DNA from: CAWAND01 sp963727915
Lineage (GTDB): Bacteria; Chloroflexota; Anaerolineae; Anaerolineales; E44-bin32
Direction of reading: 5' to 3'
NCBI GenBank assembly: GCA_963727915.1
Contig: CAVSID010000004.1
Span: forward strand, 1-64,000
DNA length: 64,000 nucleotides
Shown piece after piece: positions 1 through 9,042 of this stretch (position 1 is the first letter of the stretch; the number at the start of each line of letters is the position of its first letter). The notes under the pieces were generated by a model, which did no database searches, was not told the origin of the DNA, and saw only the letters and a program-made list of their open reading frames with translations. Position numbers and translations under genes: made by a program.

Positions 1-37
1 GCATTCAGAGGACGCTGGTTCCTAAGGGGGGGCCCAC

Positions 38-1102
38 GTGCACGCAATATTCCAGTTCGTATCCACTATCTGGCTTTGCATCGGCTTCTCGAGCTGTACG
101 TCACTTCCCTCTCCAAATGGCCCTTCGAATCCGCCTTTGACGTTGCAGGCCCCGGCTATTTCAACCCCTCAAACCACCTCCACTCCTCTCCTGGCTGGCT
201 CTTTGCTTGAGAACGGATTTCTTGCGAAGCACGTTTATCTTCGCCCTTCGCGGCTTGCTTGGTCGCCAGACGACCAAGTGCTTGCTGTAACTTCGGCGGC
301 CGGCCTCGTAATGCTCGGCGCCAGTGACCTAGCATCAATGCGGACAATCAACACAAGCAAACCACTCCAATATCTCGCCTACAACCACGACGGAACGGAA
401 GTGGCCGCAAGTGACAATAGCGTTAGCGTATTCGTCTGGAACACGGCGACCCAAGCGCTGGCAAACTCCGACAACTCTTTCATGAACGGGATCTACGCCT
501 TGCGATACGATCAGGCTGACGCTCTGCTGGTTGCAAGCCAGTTGGGACCATCGGAAAGCCTTGCGGTATTCTCGCTGTTCAACAACACGAGCGGAGGCGG
601 TTTCTCAATTGGTGAATTTGAGTTTGGCGACGCCATTGCGATCCATCCAGATGGGTCAGAAGGTGCCGCACCTACCAGACACGGCACGATCGCGATCTGG
701 AACCGATCAAACAGCCTCACCCCACGTGTGGAATTCTCGGTTGCCGCCTGGCCTGACGTCTTGGACTACAACCCCGATGGCTCTGTTCTGGCGTCTGCCG
801 ACGAGGACTGCCAGGCTCGTATCCGGAATTCTCAGAACGGAGAGGAGATCGGTTCATTCCAGTGGTGCAGCACTTTGCCGAGCTCAAAGCCAGTCCTGGC
901 CTTTAGTCCTGACGGGCGAACTTTGGCGGTCGGTGCTGGGCAAGGAGAAATTCTCTTGTGGGACATTCCTTCGCAATCGTTTGTGAGAGAGCTGGCCCTG
1001 CCCAGTACACCAATTCTCGCCATCGCTTTCAGCCCGGAAGGCAATCGGCTAGGGGTGCTGCAAAGCAATGGTCTGGTTGAGATCTGGGATATCTCTCAGT
1101 AG
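38..1102 (+). CDS. WD40-repeat lipoprotein
   Basis: Predicted secreted lipoprotein of 354 residues carrying a beta-propeller. The GTG start at 38 follows a purine-rich AAGGGGGG ribosome-binding stretch. Residues 1-19 form a signal peptide ending in FSSC, so Cys20 would be lipidated; a Pro/Thr/Ser-rich linker follows to about residue 55. WD40-like blades are visible at about 72-105, 110-140, 240-275, 284-318 and 325-353, with repeated FSPDG-like turns and WD or WN ends (for example WDIPSQ and WDISQ). Such propellers are protein-interaction scaffolds; no catalytic motif is visible. A second, broken lipoprotein of the same kind lies about 0.5 kb downstream. The binding partner is unknown. Confidence 0.8.
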   Translation: MHAIFQFVSTIWLCIGFSSCTSLPSPNGPSNPPLTLQAPAISTPQTTSTPLLAGSLLENGFLAKHVYLRPSRLAWSPDDQVLAVTSAAGLVMLGASDLASMRTINTSKPLQYLAYNHDGTEVAASDNSVSVFVWNTATQALANSDNSFMNGIYALRYDQADALLVASQLGPSESLAVFSLFNNTSGGGFSIGEFEFGDAIAIHPDGSEGAAPTRHGTIAIWNRSNSLTPRVEFSVAAWPDVLDYNPDGSVLASADEDCQARIRNSQNGEEIGSFQWCSTLPSSKPVLAFSPDGRTLAVGAGQGEILLWDIPSQSFVRELALPSTPILAIAFSPEGNRLGVLQSNGLVEIWDISQ

Positions 1103-1218
1103 CCGACATCAGCGTTGTGTTGTTTCCCAGGTCATCTTCAAAGAATCAGCATGCCCTCGAGTAGTGCCTCATAGGCGCCGAGCCGAGCCGGCGCTGAGCT
1201 GAGGCCGGGCTAGAATGA

Positions 1219-1515
1219 CTAGCCTGTCGACGTCTTGATAGCGGGCTCGTTCGCAGATCTTCTCTCAGCGGTCTGGCCACCGCTCAGGTGACGGTCGAAG
1301 ACAAATATCATGAGGACGACATCACCTTGCCCATTGTGGACCTAGGGGGTGCCCAATCGTACGCTCTAACCGCAACACTTGAGTTGATAGCCTCGCGTCG
1401 CGGCAATGACCGTGATGGAAGAACCTATACGTTAGAGATTGCGGTGACCGATCGAGCAGGCAACACAACTGTGACACAACTCAAAGTAGTTGTGCCGCAT
1501 GACCAGGCTAAGTGA
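1219..1515 (+). pseudogene. C-terminal fragment of an Ig-like/PKD-type extracellular protein
   Basis: The frame opens after a TGA at 1216 and has no convincing start; the first possible start is GTG at 1288. The tail reads as a beta-sandwich strand pattern (GRTYTLEIAVTDRAGNTT then TQLKVVVPHD), which is typical of the last repeat of bacterial Ig/PKD-like surface proteins. Only about 75-98 residues are present, so it looks like the 3' remnant of a larger gene. It sits between the two WD40 lipoproteins. Assignment rests on the repeat signature alone. Confidence 0.45.
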
Positions 1516-1539
1516 TAGCCAACATCGATCGACAGGAGG

Positions 1540-2670
1540 ATGTTCCAGAATGAACTGCAATTGGTGGCGCAGATGAGGCGTGCCTTCTTGGAGTTGCTGT
1601 CGATAATCGCCGTCCTCCTGGTCGGCGGATGTGGCCGATCCTCCGCTCCGAGCACACCAATCGCCCCTGCGACGCGTGCGCTCCCAACCCAGTCATGGAC
1701 CTCAACTCCTGTTCTCACACGAACATCCTCGCCCCCCTCGGCTCAGCCCATCTCATCGGCCTCGCCAACCCCCAACCAAATCCCTGAGGCAACAGCTACT
1801 CTCGCGAACGGAATTGCGCGGGCGGTGGTATGGTCTCATGATGGTAAGCAGCTCATAGTTGCTGGGTCCGACGGCCTTCGGGCCTACGACACGTCTTCCT
1901 GGGAACTTCATGCACGGATCGACAACGAAGGTGAAGTGTTAGCGGTGGATATCGACCGCAATGACGATTTTCTGGCGACTGCCTCCTGGAATGGAGGACT
2001 TAAGATCTGGAACGCCGGCAACGGGGCTTTGGTGAGGCAGCTTTGGCAGTTTCCAGTCTCAAGTGTTGCATTCTCTCCCAGGGGTGATGTGATCCTTGCT
2101 GGCGACAGCACTGGTTCGACGATGCTGTGGCAGGCAGAACGGGAACGTACCTGACGTCCCTTGGGGGAGCTAACCAGGAAGTACCGAGTGTAGGATTCCC
2201 GTCTGATGGAAGTAAAGCGGCTTGGGCGAGCATTGATGAGTCGTTTGAAGTCTGGAACATGGACGGTCTCACCAACATCATCCAAGGAAGTTGGCCCTAC
2301 CTCTTCAGCCTGGACGTCAGCCCCGACGGGAAGCAGCTTGCGGTTGGCACGCTTACCGGTGGTCTTGCGATTCTCAGTGCCACAACCGGCAAAATGGTTC
2401 GCCAAGCAGTCGTCGGCTCGAATAGGGTCAGTCATGTTAGATACAGCCCAGATGGGCGTGTTCTTGCCCTCCGTCGATCAGGCAGGGGTCGTAAAGCTTT
2501 GGGACCCGTCTTCGCTACACACGATAGCCGAGGTTCATAGCCAGACCGATGGTACGGGCCTGGCCTTCGCGCCCAACGGATTGTTGATCGCCGTCGCAGG
2601 TTCTTCAGGCGACGTGCAGATCATAGATGTGGCGAATGGCGAAATCGCGCACACCTTATCGGCCAATTGA
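1540..2670 (+). pseudogene. WD40-repeat lipoprotein interrupted by two frameshifts
   Basis: Second propeller lipoprotein. It begins at ATG 1540, or more likely ATG 1573 directly before the hydrophobic signal segment; the lipobox LVGGC puts the lipidated Cys at residue 31 of the longer form. The first frame runs to a stop at 2154. WD40 repeats continue in the next frame (about 2127-2470, including VSPDGKQLAVG and YSPDGRVLAL) and then return to the original frame (about 2470-2670, including VVKLWDPSS and FAPNGLLIAVAG). Two compensating one-base shifts, near 2140 and 2470, would restore one protein of about 375 residues. It is either a decaying paralogue of the gene at 38-1102 or an intact gene with two sequence errors. 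Confidence 0.65.
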
Positions 2671-2759
2671 GAGTCTCTCAAGTGGCCAGGCTTACGCGAT
2701 AGACCAACTTGGGTCAAAGATTGATCTTCCTTAATTGGGCGTCCTAAGCAAACACGGAG

Positions 2760-3045
2760 ACGTTCGAGTCGCCTTTCCTTGCCCCATTTCGGGTCAATCA
2801 TTCCGTCGATCAGCGGTGCAGTTCGGGTGCAGTTCCGGTGCAGAATGCTTAGCACTCCATGGACCCCATAGACTGTATGGAGCAACTCAGGTTCATTTCA
2901 TAGAGCCCATAGACTGTACAGGTCTCCATAGACGCCATGGAAGCCCAATCCTAGTTCTTCGGATCAGTAGGTTGGGGGTTCGAATCCCTCCGAGGGCGCC
3001 ACAGGTGGCGGTGCGCTGCACCGCCACCGCCATATATGGGGGTCC
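2760..3045 (+). repeat. Dispersed tRNA-like direct repeat, copy 1
   Basis: Full-length copy of a repeat also found at 12250 and 23252 and, shortened, at 7621. Order of parts: a CGTTCGAGT..GCCTTTCC start; tandem GGTGCAGTTC-type 10-mers at about 2816-2842; three CCATAGAC motifs (about 2875-2935); a conserved GCCCAA and GTTCTTCG segment; then a T-arm (GGGGG-TTCGAAT-CCCTC), acceptor strand CGAGGGC, discriminator G and CCA ending at 3001. A hairpin with 11-bp arms follows (3004-3014 and 3018-3028) and then CCATATATGG. No 5' half of a tRNA was found. Confidence 0.85.
3004..3028 (+). terminator. Hairpin after tRNA-like 3' end, copy 1
   Basis: Perfect 11-bp inverted repeat, GGTGGCGGTGC / GCACCGCCACC, with a 3-base loop directly after the CCA. 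No T-run follows, so it is either a weak terminator or a structural part of the repeat. Copy 3 keeps the same stem with a different loop (TTA instead of GCT). Confidence 0.6.
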
Positions 3046-3445
3046 TAGACTTGCCTCCAATCTCTGTTGGCTGCTTCCTATGCAGTTGGGTGCAGTAGGT
3101 AAAACTAGGTGCGACTCTGGTGGACGCCAGAATGAGTTGGCTTGAAGCAGAGGCATGGAAATCTCCCCACGCACCAGCCAAGATAGCTTAGTCAAGACCG
3201 AGCCCTCGGACTGCTGAACGAGAAATCAACATAGAATCGTCTCATGCTGCATTCGTCAACTTGATAGCACATCATATGGACAGGCATCCTGGCGGATAGA
3301 TGCTCTAGAATGGTATTGGAAGGTATTGGCTTCCTGGATGAACCGCATCCCCTAGGGGGGCTCCGCTTCATCAATCCATACTTGACACATCGCTTGTGCC
3401 CCTTTTCCATCTCAAGGGTGCGTGCGCGATTAGTGTGGGGGCACA

Positions 3446-4234
3446 ATGAGCTACAAAGTGATGGTTGTTGACACAGATAGGTCGCGCCGGGAACGTTGGA
3501 TTGCCGCTATTGAGAGTGACTCAAATCTCGAGGTGAGTTCTGCTGGGGACGACCTCATGGTCAGCATCTCGAACGCTCAGCTAGGCGCCCCAGTAGACAT
3601 TCTGCTGATCAACGTGGACCAACTACGTCTGTCCCCGACGAGGTATTGGGCTAGGCTTCACGCGGAGCTACCATATGACATGCATGTGGTGGCGATGACG
3701 ACTGGGAACGACCCCAACGTTCTGGAGGCGGCACTGGCCGCCGGCATCACAGCCCTTCACCCCCCCAATATAGACCCTTCCAAGCTAGTACAAGCACTGC
3801 GCAAAGCCGCCCTAGGAGAGGTCGACTTCAATCCCGGGCTTCTTGCCCGAGCCAAGTCACTATTCATCGAGCCTGTGGAGCGGGGGCAGGTAGTGCTCGG
3901 GGGGCTGGTGATTGATCTGGACTACGAAACAGTCACTCGTTGGGGAAGACCAATACCCGTCAGTTTGCTTGAGTTACGCCTACTGGCATTCTTAGCGGCG
4001 CATGCAGACAGAATAGTTCGCCCTGCTGAGCTTCTCAGTGAAGTCTGGGGAGATGTCCTTGGTGCGGGCGGTACGGAGGATCAATTGAGAAGCGCTGTCA
4101 AGCGCCTGCGCGTCAAGATCGAACCAGATCCGCATCATCCGCGTTATCTCATTTCGCAAAGGGGACGTGGATATTTCCTGGCCGATCCCCTTTCCGGGGA
4201 TCCCCCGCCCGGGGCCAGCAGCCGCGCTCAATAG
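3446..4234 (+). CDS. OmpR-like response regulator with degenerate receiver
   Basis: 262 residues. Residues 1-125 resemble a CheY-type receiver and residues 153-246 form an OmpR/PhoB winged helix, with SLLELRLLAFL, the recognition helix region near 210-222 and a C-terminal hairpin around RGRGYFL. The receiver is unusual. The beta-3 strand reads DILLINVDQ, so the phosphoacceptor Asp is replaced by Asn56, and the Lys that normally precedes a cis-Pro is missing in LHPPNID. Thr85/86 and acidic residues near position 9 remain. It probably binds DNA without ordinary phosphorylation control. No partner kinase is adjacent. It lies in the first cargo block between repeat copies 1 and 2. Confidence 0.8.
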   Translation: MSYKVMVVDTDRSRRERWIAAIESDSNLEVSSAGDDLMVSISNAQLGAPVDILLINVDQLRLSPTRYWARLHAELPYDMHVVAMTTGNDPNVLEAALAAGITALHPPNIDPSKLVQALRKAALGEVDFNPGLLARAKSLFIEPVERGQVVLGGLVIDLDYETVTRWGRPIPVSLLELRLLAFLAAHADRIVRPAELLSEVWGDVLGAGGTEDQLRSAVKRLRVKIEPDPHHPRYLISQRGRGYFLADPLSGDPPPGASSRAQ

Positions 4235-4395
4235 GAGCAACGGGCTGGCCAGGAGGTTACGACGTTAGGGGGCGGATTCTCAGTTCAGCTTGTCTTGAAT
4301 TGGTGCTTATACTCAGTGCCTTCGAGAAGCACTGGTAAGATTCCGTCCTTGGGCTGAAGATCATCCTGCTCTCGCGACCACGCGAGACCCTCCAA

Positions 4396-5565
4396 TCACT
4401 TGACCAGGGCGATAATTGCACCCGAATAGACCGCCGTGCAGGTATCTCCCGACCGCGTGTTTATCACCACGACTTTTTCACCGTTCTCTGAGTACAAGAC
4501 TGCAATGTCGTCTTCCGTTCGTTCCCGCAGTACATGGAGCCATGGTTGATCCAGCTCGGCCACCATGCTGAGGGTCCGAGTAGATAGGTCGTAACTCCAT
4601 AATCCATATGGAAGAACCGTCTGATCATATGGGGTGCCCGATTGGAGGACGAAAAAGAGGACGGGCGAGCTGTCCGAGAAGATGAGCCCGTATGGGTGGC
4701 TGGGGGACCGAGGCAAGTCTATCCATAGCGGTTGAATGGCGGGTTGTTGCTGCAGGTCGTACAGCCTCAGGCCGTACTCCAGTGACTGGCCCCCCTCGAC
4801 GGTCCTGGTGGCTGCCGTGACCAGGTAGCTGTCGTCGGGCGAAACAGCTGCATATTCCATGCCCTCAACTGCAAGCTCGATAGTTGGTCCTCCTCCTGTG
4901 TCAATCTTCAATACCGAGGAGAACTCAGGATCTCCACCCCGGGGTATTGCATAGATATAACGCCCATTCGCTGAAAATCCAATCGGCTTGTTGTAATGCG
5001 GACCGGAAACAAGGGGGCTTACCGCGTTCGTGATCGGATCAAATATCCCAAGGGTGGAGGAATCTGCGCCCGAAACACTGTAACCAACCCTGTCAGTATG
5101 ACTATCCGCGATCGTTTCCCCAAAAGCCGCTGGCCGGGCAAGGTGCGCGGCCCTGGCGGCTGATCCGCTCGATGTGTCCACGGAGATCAACCTGTCTCTC
5201 ATGAGAAGTACAATAGACTGGTTAGCCTGCACCGCGTCAAGAGGGACATCTGCGGCAGGAGCTGCAGCCACGGCTTCCGCCCGCCCATCCCCAAGCTGCT
5301 TCCAGATTTCGGCATCTTGAACGTAAAGGAATAGCTTCTGATCGAAGAAAGCGGGCGCACAAGGCAACAAGCTGACGGATCTAGAAGGCCTCGGAGTTGG
5401 GCCTGCCGTAGACACTAAACTCGTCGGTAATTCAGTAAGCGGGGCTAACGACGGGAACGGCGTTGAAGTCCCAGAGATTGGTTGGCATGCGGCCACGGCG
5501 CTCACAAGGATAACTATTGCCGCGTATGCATGCACACTTGTGGGCCGAATTCTTCCGATCATCAT
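4396..5565 (-). CDS. TolB-like propeller lipoprotein
   Basis: 389-residue predicted lipoprotein. The signal peptide ends in AVAAC with Cys27 as the lipidation site, and a Ser/Thr/Pro-rich linker follows. The remainder has repeated short beta segments with DxxxG and SPDDSYLVTA-type turns, resembling TolB/WD40-like propellers rather than an enzyme. Its start codon overlaps the stop of the upstream secreted NHL/NlpC-P60 gene by four bases (ATGA), so the two are co-transcribed leftward and probably work together at the cell surface. The exact ligand is unknown. Confidence 0.75.
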   Translation of the reverse strand: MMIGRIRPTSVHAYAAIVILVSAVAACQPISGTSTPFPSLAPLTELPTSLVSTAGPTPRPSRSVSLLPCAPAFFDQKLFLYVQDAEIWKQLGDGRAEAVAAAPAADVPLDAVQANQSIVLLMRDRLISVDTSSGSAARAAHLARPAAFGETIADSHTDRVGYSVSGADSSTLGIFDPITNAVSPLVSGPHYNKPIGFSANGRYIYAIPRGGDPEFSSVLKIDTGGGPTIELAVEGMEYAAVSPDDSYLVTAATRTVEGGQSLEYGLRLYDLQQQPAIQPLWIDLPRSPSHPYGLIFSDSSPVLFFVLQSGTPYDQTVLPYGLWSYDLSTRTLSMVAELDQPWLHVLRERTEDDIAVLYSENGEKVVVINTRSGDTCTAVYSGAIIALVK

Positions 5566-7245
5566 TTGATGTCCAATGCAGCCACCGAGAGACCGAGAGG
5601 GTCTGCAGGAGCCTCCGCTCTCGGTCCCCCAACGGATCTACCAATCCCATAGCATACGTTGTTGTACTTTCTTGGGTTGTACCCGTTGAACCTTGACCAG
5701 GAACTGAATATGTGAACTACCCGATCATACGAATTGTATGTTGTCAACTCGTAGGAGTACATACCGTTTGACCCTGTGGTGTCAAACAAGACTGTGTGAG
5801 TGTTGCATTTGTTCACGATATCCCCAAAACGGAGGTCGCTCAAGGACCCGAGTGCAATTGAGATGTTCTCGATCGTACAAGAGCCATACTTCGAAGTCTG
5901 CCAAACCCCGCGGCTGACAAATCCTGAGCAGTCGACGCCCTTCAAGCACGACTCCGACTGAGCCGTGTCGATGTCCCCTGCCTGGTAAGTCCCCGGATCC
6001 ATATATCCGTTGAACTCGCTTACCTTGTCTCCGCCACTCCAATCATATGGAACGCTCGCGTATGTGCCCGCGGCGCCTAGGTACCTTGGTTTGCCGCGGC
6101 CCGAACAAGTTCCATTGATGTTTGTGGAGCTGAGGTATTTTTGATTGTTGTAGTATGCGGCGGCGTTGGTCGTCATGGCGCTGCGAGAAACGCACGCTGT
6201 TACACCTTCGCTGCTGACCACAGAGGACCCCCCTCCCGCCTCTCCCGAGGGTTGCTTGACCAGAATCCGATCAAGATGTGACACAAAGGTTAGCCTGCGA
6301 ACCTCGGCACGGTCAGGCCGCGTTGCCAGGAAGTACACGAAATCCATCCTGCCCCACCGTGAGACCATTGCCGACATAAGTGTACTGATCGGCAATCGGA
6401 ACTCTCGCTACTCCTTCTACCTTGCCCGTCCCAGAGTAGTGAGTGATGGTCTGGTCGACGCGTATGGACCCATCTAGCAGCACTTCTTCCGAAACTACAA
6501 AGACGCCACCGCTCCCATCGAATCCAAGCAGATACAACCCCCCGAGGTTATTCTCGACCTTTACGTCTACATGCACAGCGCCAATCGTGACGGTTCCCGA
6601 GTTCGGGCTTGGCGAATCCAGCCCGCTGGCATGTGCGCTATATTCCTTGCCGTTATTGAGGTAACTTCGTTTCGGGCTTTGAGGGCTCACTTTTCCGGCA
6701 GAATCCAGAAGTTGCGCGACCTGATCCCCACCCACCAACTCGAGCAGGAGTTCTCCATTGTCCCCCAACGCGATGCCTGAAAGCCCACTGTCCAGACCCA
6801 TCTCGTCCGGAACCTCCTGGATCCATTGAACCTTTCCGTTGTTACCTATTGCCAGCACCTTAGGCGGCATGCTTGCTTGATCGAGGACAATGACGGTGTC
6901 TCCCTGCACCTCAAGGTCGGTGGCACCGACTGCGTCGCCTAACAGATCGATCCCTTGGAGAAACTTCCCACTCCTGTCATAATGCAGGATGCGGTCCGAA
7001 ACGGTGTCGGCGAGCCAGAACGTGCCATCAGGCGCTGCTGTCAAGTCGGCGGGGCCCCAAGTGAGAGCTTCCTGCATTCCTACTCCCTGGTAATGGATAC
7101 CCTGGTCTGTTCCTAAAGGCACCGTGAAAACCAGTTCGCTGGCACCTTGAACTTGACCGGCCGCGCTATGCCACCCTAGGCCGCCAACTATGACCGACAA
7201 GACCGTCGTGGCAGACATGAACAGAACCCTGTACTTATTGAGCAT
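5562..7245 (-). pseudogene. Secreted NHL-propeller / NlpC-P60 amidase fusion with one frameshift
   Basis: The start is ATG 7245 after GGGGAGG, giving a signal peptide (MLNKYRVLFMSATTVL) cut near AAGQVQG. The first frame encodes an NHL-type propeller with repeated DGxxWLADT and ILHYDRSG-like blades. It leaves frame near 6345, at the text GLTVGQDG. The neighbouring frame continues at once with FVYFLATRPDRAEVRRL, a linker, and an NlpC/P60-like domain with the catalytic Cys in GVDCSGFVSR and a His in CNTHTVLFD. The continuity across the shift argues for one protein of about 560 residues: a cell-wall peptidase or amidase with an extracellular propeller. A GDIVN segment and several extra Cys residues occur in the domain. 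It is either a one-base sequence error or a recent disruption. Confidence 0.65.
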
Positions 7246-8029
7246 TTCGGGCCTCCCCTGCAGATTGGAGCGCCCTTGATTCACCCTTGACCGAGCGCAA
7301 ACTCGGGTCACTCGACACAAACCAATCATATGCCTGGGCCCGCCAGATTTGCCTGTCAGATGAATGTCACATCACGCCGCAGGTCTTCATGAATTCGAGA
7401 CAATATGTCCAATCTAGGCCCCAGTCGTCGCTCAGTGCTCTCCAGCGGCGATGACGCAACTCCCATGGAGGGGCATAACAGAGAGCAGAAGGTGCACCGT
7501 GCAGATTGTGGCCGATGATACCCAGGGTGTTGTGGCAGAGATCGTTGAGAATCTCTAGGTGTAGTGTATGACAGACTGGGCGCTCATCAGTGAACGGTTT
7601 CTTAACATGCGTCTCCTTACGTTCATTTTGTAGAGCCCATAGACTGTGCAGGTCTCCATAGACGCCATGGAAGCCCAAGTCTAGTTCTTCGAATCTGGAG
7701 GCTGGGGGTTCGAATCCCTCCGAGGGCGCCTTGGGTGGCGGTGAATTATACAGGCACCACCATATATGGCGGTGCTGGTTATGAGCCGGCCGTCTTCGTG
7801 CTCAACTCGTCTGCACCGGAAATGATCACCCATTTGGCTTGATTGTTCAAGGCATGGGGATGTGAGCTGCTCAGGGGGGCTCCCCTGCATTGTTTCCGGC
7901 ACATCCCCGTCTGCTTGAAGGGGCAGTGGTGTTAGCATTGAGACATGAACTGATGCCGAGGTTGACCTGGAGATTTGTGCGCACTACCTCAGCGTCAAGG
8001 ATGGCGTCGAAGTATCTAGCGAGGGGCTC
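7246..8029. other. Gene-free stretch with repeat copy 2
   Basis: About 780 bases between the NHL gene start and the RHH antitoxin. It holds the truncated tRNA-like repeat at 7621-7775. A 103-codon open frame on the minus strand (7678-7367) overlaps the repeat, has no recognisable family and is not called. The stretch just upstream of 8030 could encode a fragment reading AEVDLEICAHYLSVKDG in frame with the antitoxin start; its origin is unclear. Confidence 0.5.
7621..7775 (+). repeat. Dispersed tRNA-like direct repeat, copy 2 (5'-truncated)
   Basis: Begins inside the unit: 7621-7680 matches 2891-2950 of copy 1 at about 55 of 60 bases. The T-arm and acceptor strand (GGGGG-TTCGAAT-CCCTC-CGAGGGC) are intact, but the CCA of the other copies is replaced by CCT. 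The following hairpin has decayed, although CCATATATGG is kept. The GGTGCAGTTC part is missing. Confidence 0.8.
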
Positions 8030-8289
8030 ATGAACAGAACTCAGATCCGACTGACCAATCCCAGGCGGCTGCGCTCAAAGAACTGGCGACCAGTCGAGAT
8101 ACGTCGGTGGCAGAACTGGTCCGCCAGGCCATTGACTTGCTGGTCAGGACATCGATGTCGATCGGCCTGGACGAGCGCGAGAAGCGGGCTCTCGCAGCGG
8201 TGGGGAGATTCCGCTCCGGTCACCGGGATACCGCCGCCGAGCATGATCGCTACCTCGAGAATGCCTACCTCAAGGGCGACACAGACTGA
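8030..8289 (+). pseudogene. Ribbon-helix-helix antitoxin with a frameshift
   Basis: The frame from ATG 8030 begins MNRTQIRLT, a typical RHH beta-strand. A one-base shift near 8055 moves the sequence to the next frame, which continues QSQAAALKELATSRDTSVAELVRQAIDLL, the two helices of an RHH DNA-binding domain. The C-terminal part (DRYLENAYLKGDTD, ending 8289) resembles VapB-type toxin-binding tails. The joined product is about 86 residues. No PIN-type toxin follows; the next gene is a lone nucleotidyltransferase. It therefore looks like an orphaned and possibly broken antitoxin. Confidence 0.6.
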
Positions 8290-8380
8290 CGATTGTTGAC
8301 CGGCCCTTGCCCGCGTCGGCGAGACCCCAGAGAGCCATCAAGACTGGATTTCTGGGATTGAGACAAATCTCCGTACGCCC

Positions 8381-8689
8381 ATGGGGCGAACTACTCGCTA
8401 CTCGGAGGCAGCAATAGCAACCCCGAACTTCGACTCTGAACGCTTGGCCACCTTCTGCCTTGAGAACGGCATCCGACGTCTCGCCGTCTTCGGGTCCGCG
8501 CTCCATGCCAACGCCACACCGCAAAGCGATCTTGATCTTCTGGTTGAATTCCTGCCGGGCCGCACGCCCGGCCTCCTTGCCATGGCCAGACTTGAACGGC
8601 AGCTTTCGCCCCTGTTCGATGGGTGCAGGGTCGACCTGCGGAACTCCGGAGGATTTGAGCCGGCACTTTCGCCAGGAAGTCGTCGATGA
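8381..8689 (+). CDS. MNT-type nucleotidyltransferase (orphan antitoxin)
   Basis: 102 residues of the minimal nucleotidyltransferase family (Pol-beta fold). The nucleotide-binding motif GSALHANATPQSDLDLLVEF contains the GS and the D-x-D pair that bind metal and nucleotide. Family members such as MntA act as antitoxins by AMPylating a HEPN-type toxin. No HEPN gene lies next to this one, unlike the second MNT gene at 10954-11247. The last residues after VDLRN look irregular, so the C-terminus may be altered. The adjacent RHH antitoxin remnant suggests a site where modules have been gained and lost. Confidence 0.7.
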   Translation: MGRTTRYSEAAIATPNFDSERLATFCLENGIRRLAVFGSALHANATPQSDLDLLVEFLPGRTPGLLAMARLERQLSPLFDGCRVDLRNSGGFEPALSPGSRR

Positions 8690-9004
8690 AGCAGAGGATT
8701 TGTTTCCACCAGGGCGACCCAAATCGGCACCAACGGGATCCGAAGGCAGATGAGATGTCTGAGGAAAATTGACCACGCCGGGCGTGAAGCATATGAGAAG
8801 CGGCAGGTCGCGGCGGAACCGCAAGGCCGTGCTCGATTCGGACATAGGGGCAGTGGCCTAGTCGCGATAAGTCGGCTTGGTCGATAGCGCCGCGGGGCTG
8901 CGTTCCCTCTTCAGAAAAGCCATTCTTGGCCTTCGGGTCGCCCAAAACTGACATGAAGAAGGATCCATCAACGAAGTCTAGGGGTCCCTTTCGGAATCGC
9001 GCAA

Positions 9005-9042
9005 GGTCGTATATAATCTAGACAGTCTAGCTAGGAGGTATT
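9005..9042 (+). promoter_or_regulatory. Promoter and operator of the antitoxin/PIN pair
   Basis: A TATAAT -10 box (9012-9017) is followed by the perfect palindrome CTAGAC-A-GTCTAG (9018-9030) and a strong AGGAGG site (9033-9038) four bases before the ATG at 9043. A palindrome over the start region is typical of autorepression by the antitoxin-toxin complex. Confidence 0.7.

Larger units (their letters stand above)
2671..3445. other. Gene-free stretch holding repeat copy 1
   Basis: About 775 bases without a supportable gene. The first half carries the dispersed tRNA-like repeat (2760-3045). The rest, up to the response regulator, has only short open frames without family resemblance. Confidence 0.6.

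Noticed and set aside
2860..2940. CRISPR array from CCATAGAC motifs
   Set aside because: Motifs are short, unevenly spaced and the intervening sequence is conserved between copies; no cas genes.
2943..3001. Complete tRNA or tmRNA gene in the repeat
   Set aside because: No D-arm, no valid anticodon arm and no matching 5' acceptor strand could be found in any copy.
2800..3001. Group I intron interrupting a tRNA
   Set aside because: The upstream sequence is too short and lacks the 5' exon and recognisable intron core.
2893..3195. Minus-strand frames reading GGIRTPNLL or RRDSNPQPTD
   Set aside because: This is the usual artefact from translating the antisense of tRNA T-arm sequences; they arise from the repeat, not from a protein gene.
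7367..7678. 103-codon minus-strand frame
   Set aside because: It overlaps the repeat, has no family resemblance and its start lies in antisense tRNA-like sequence.
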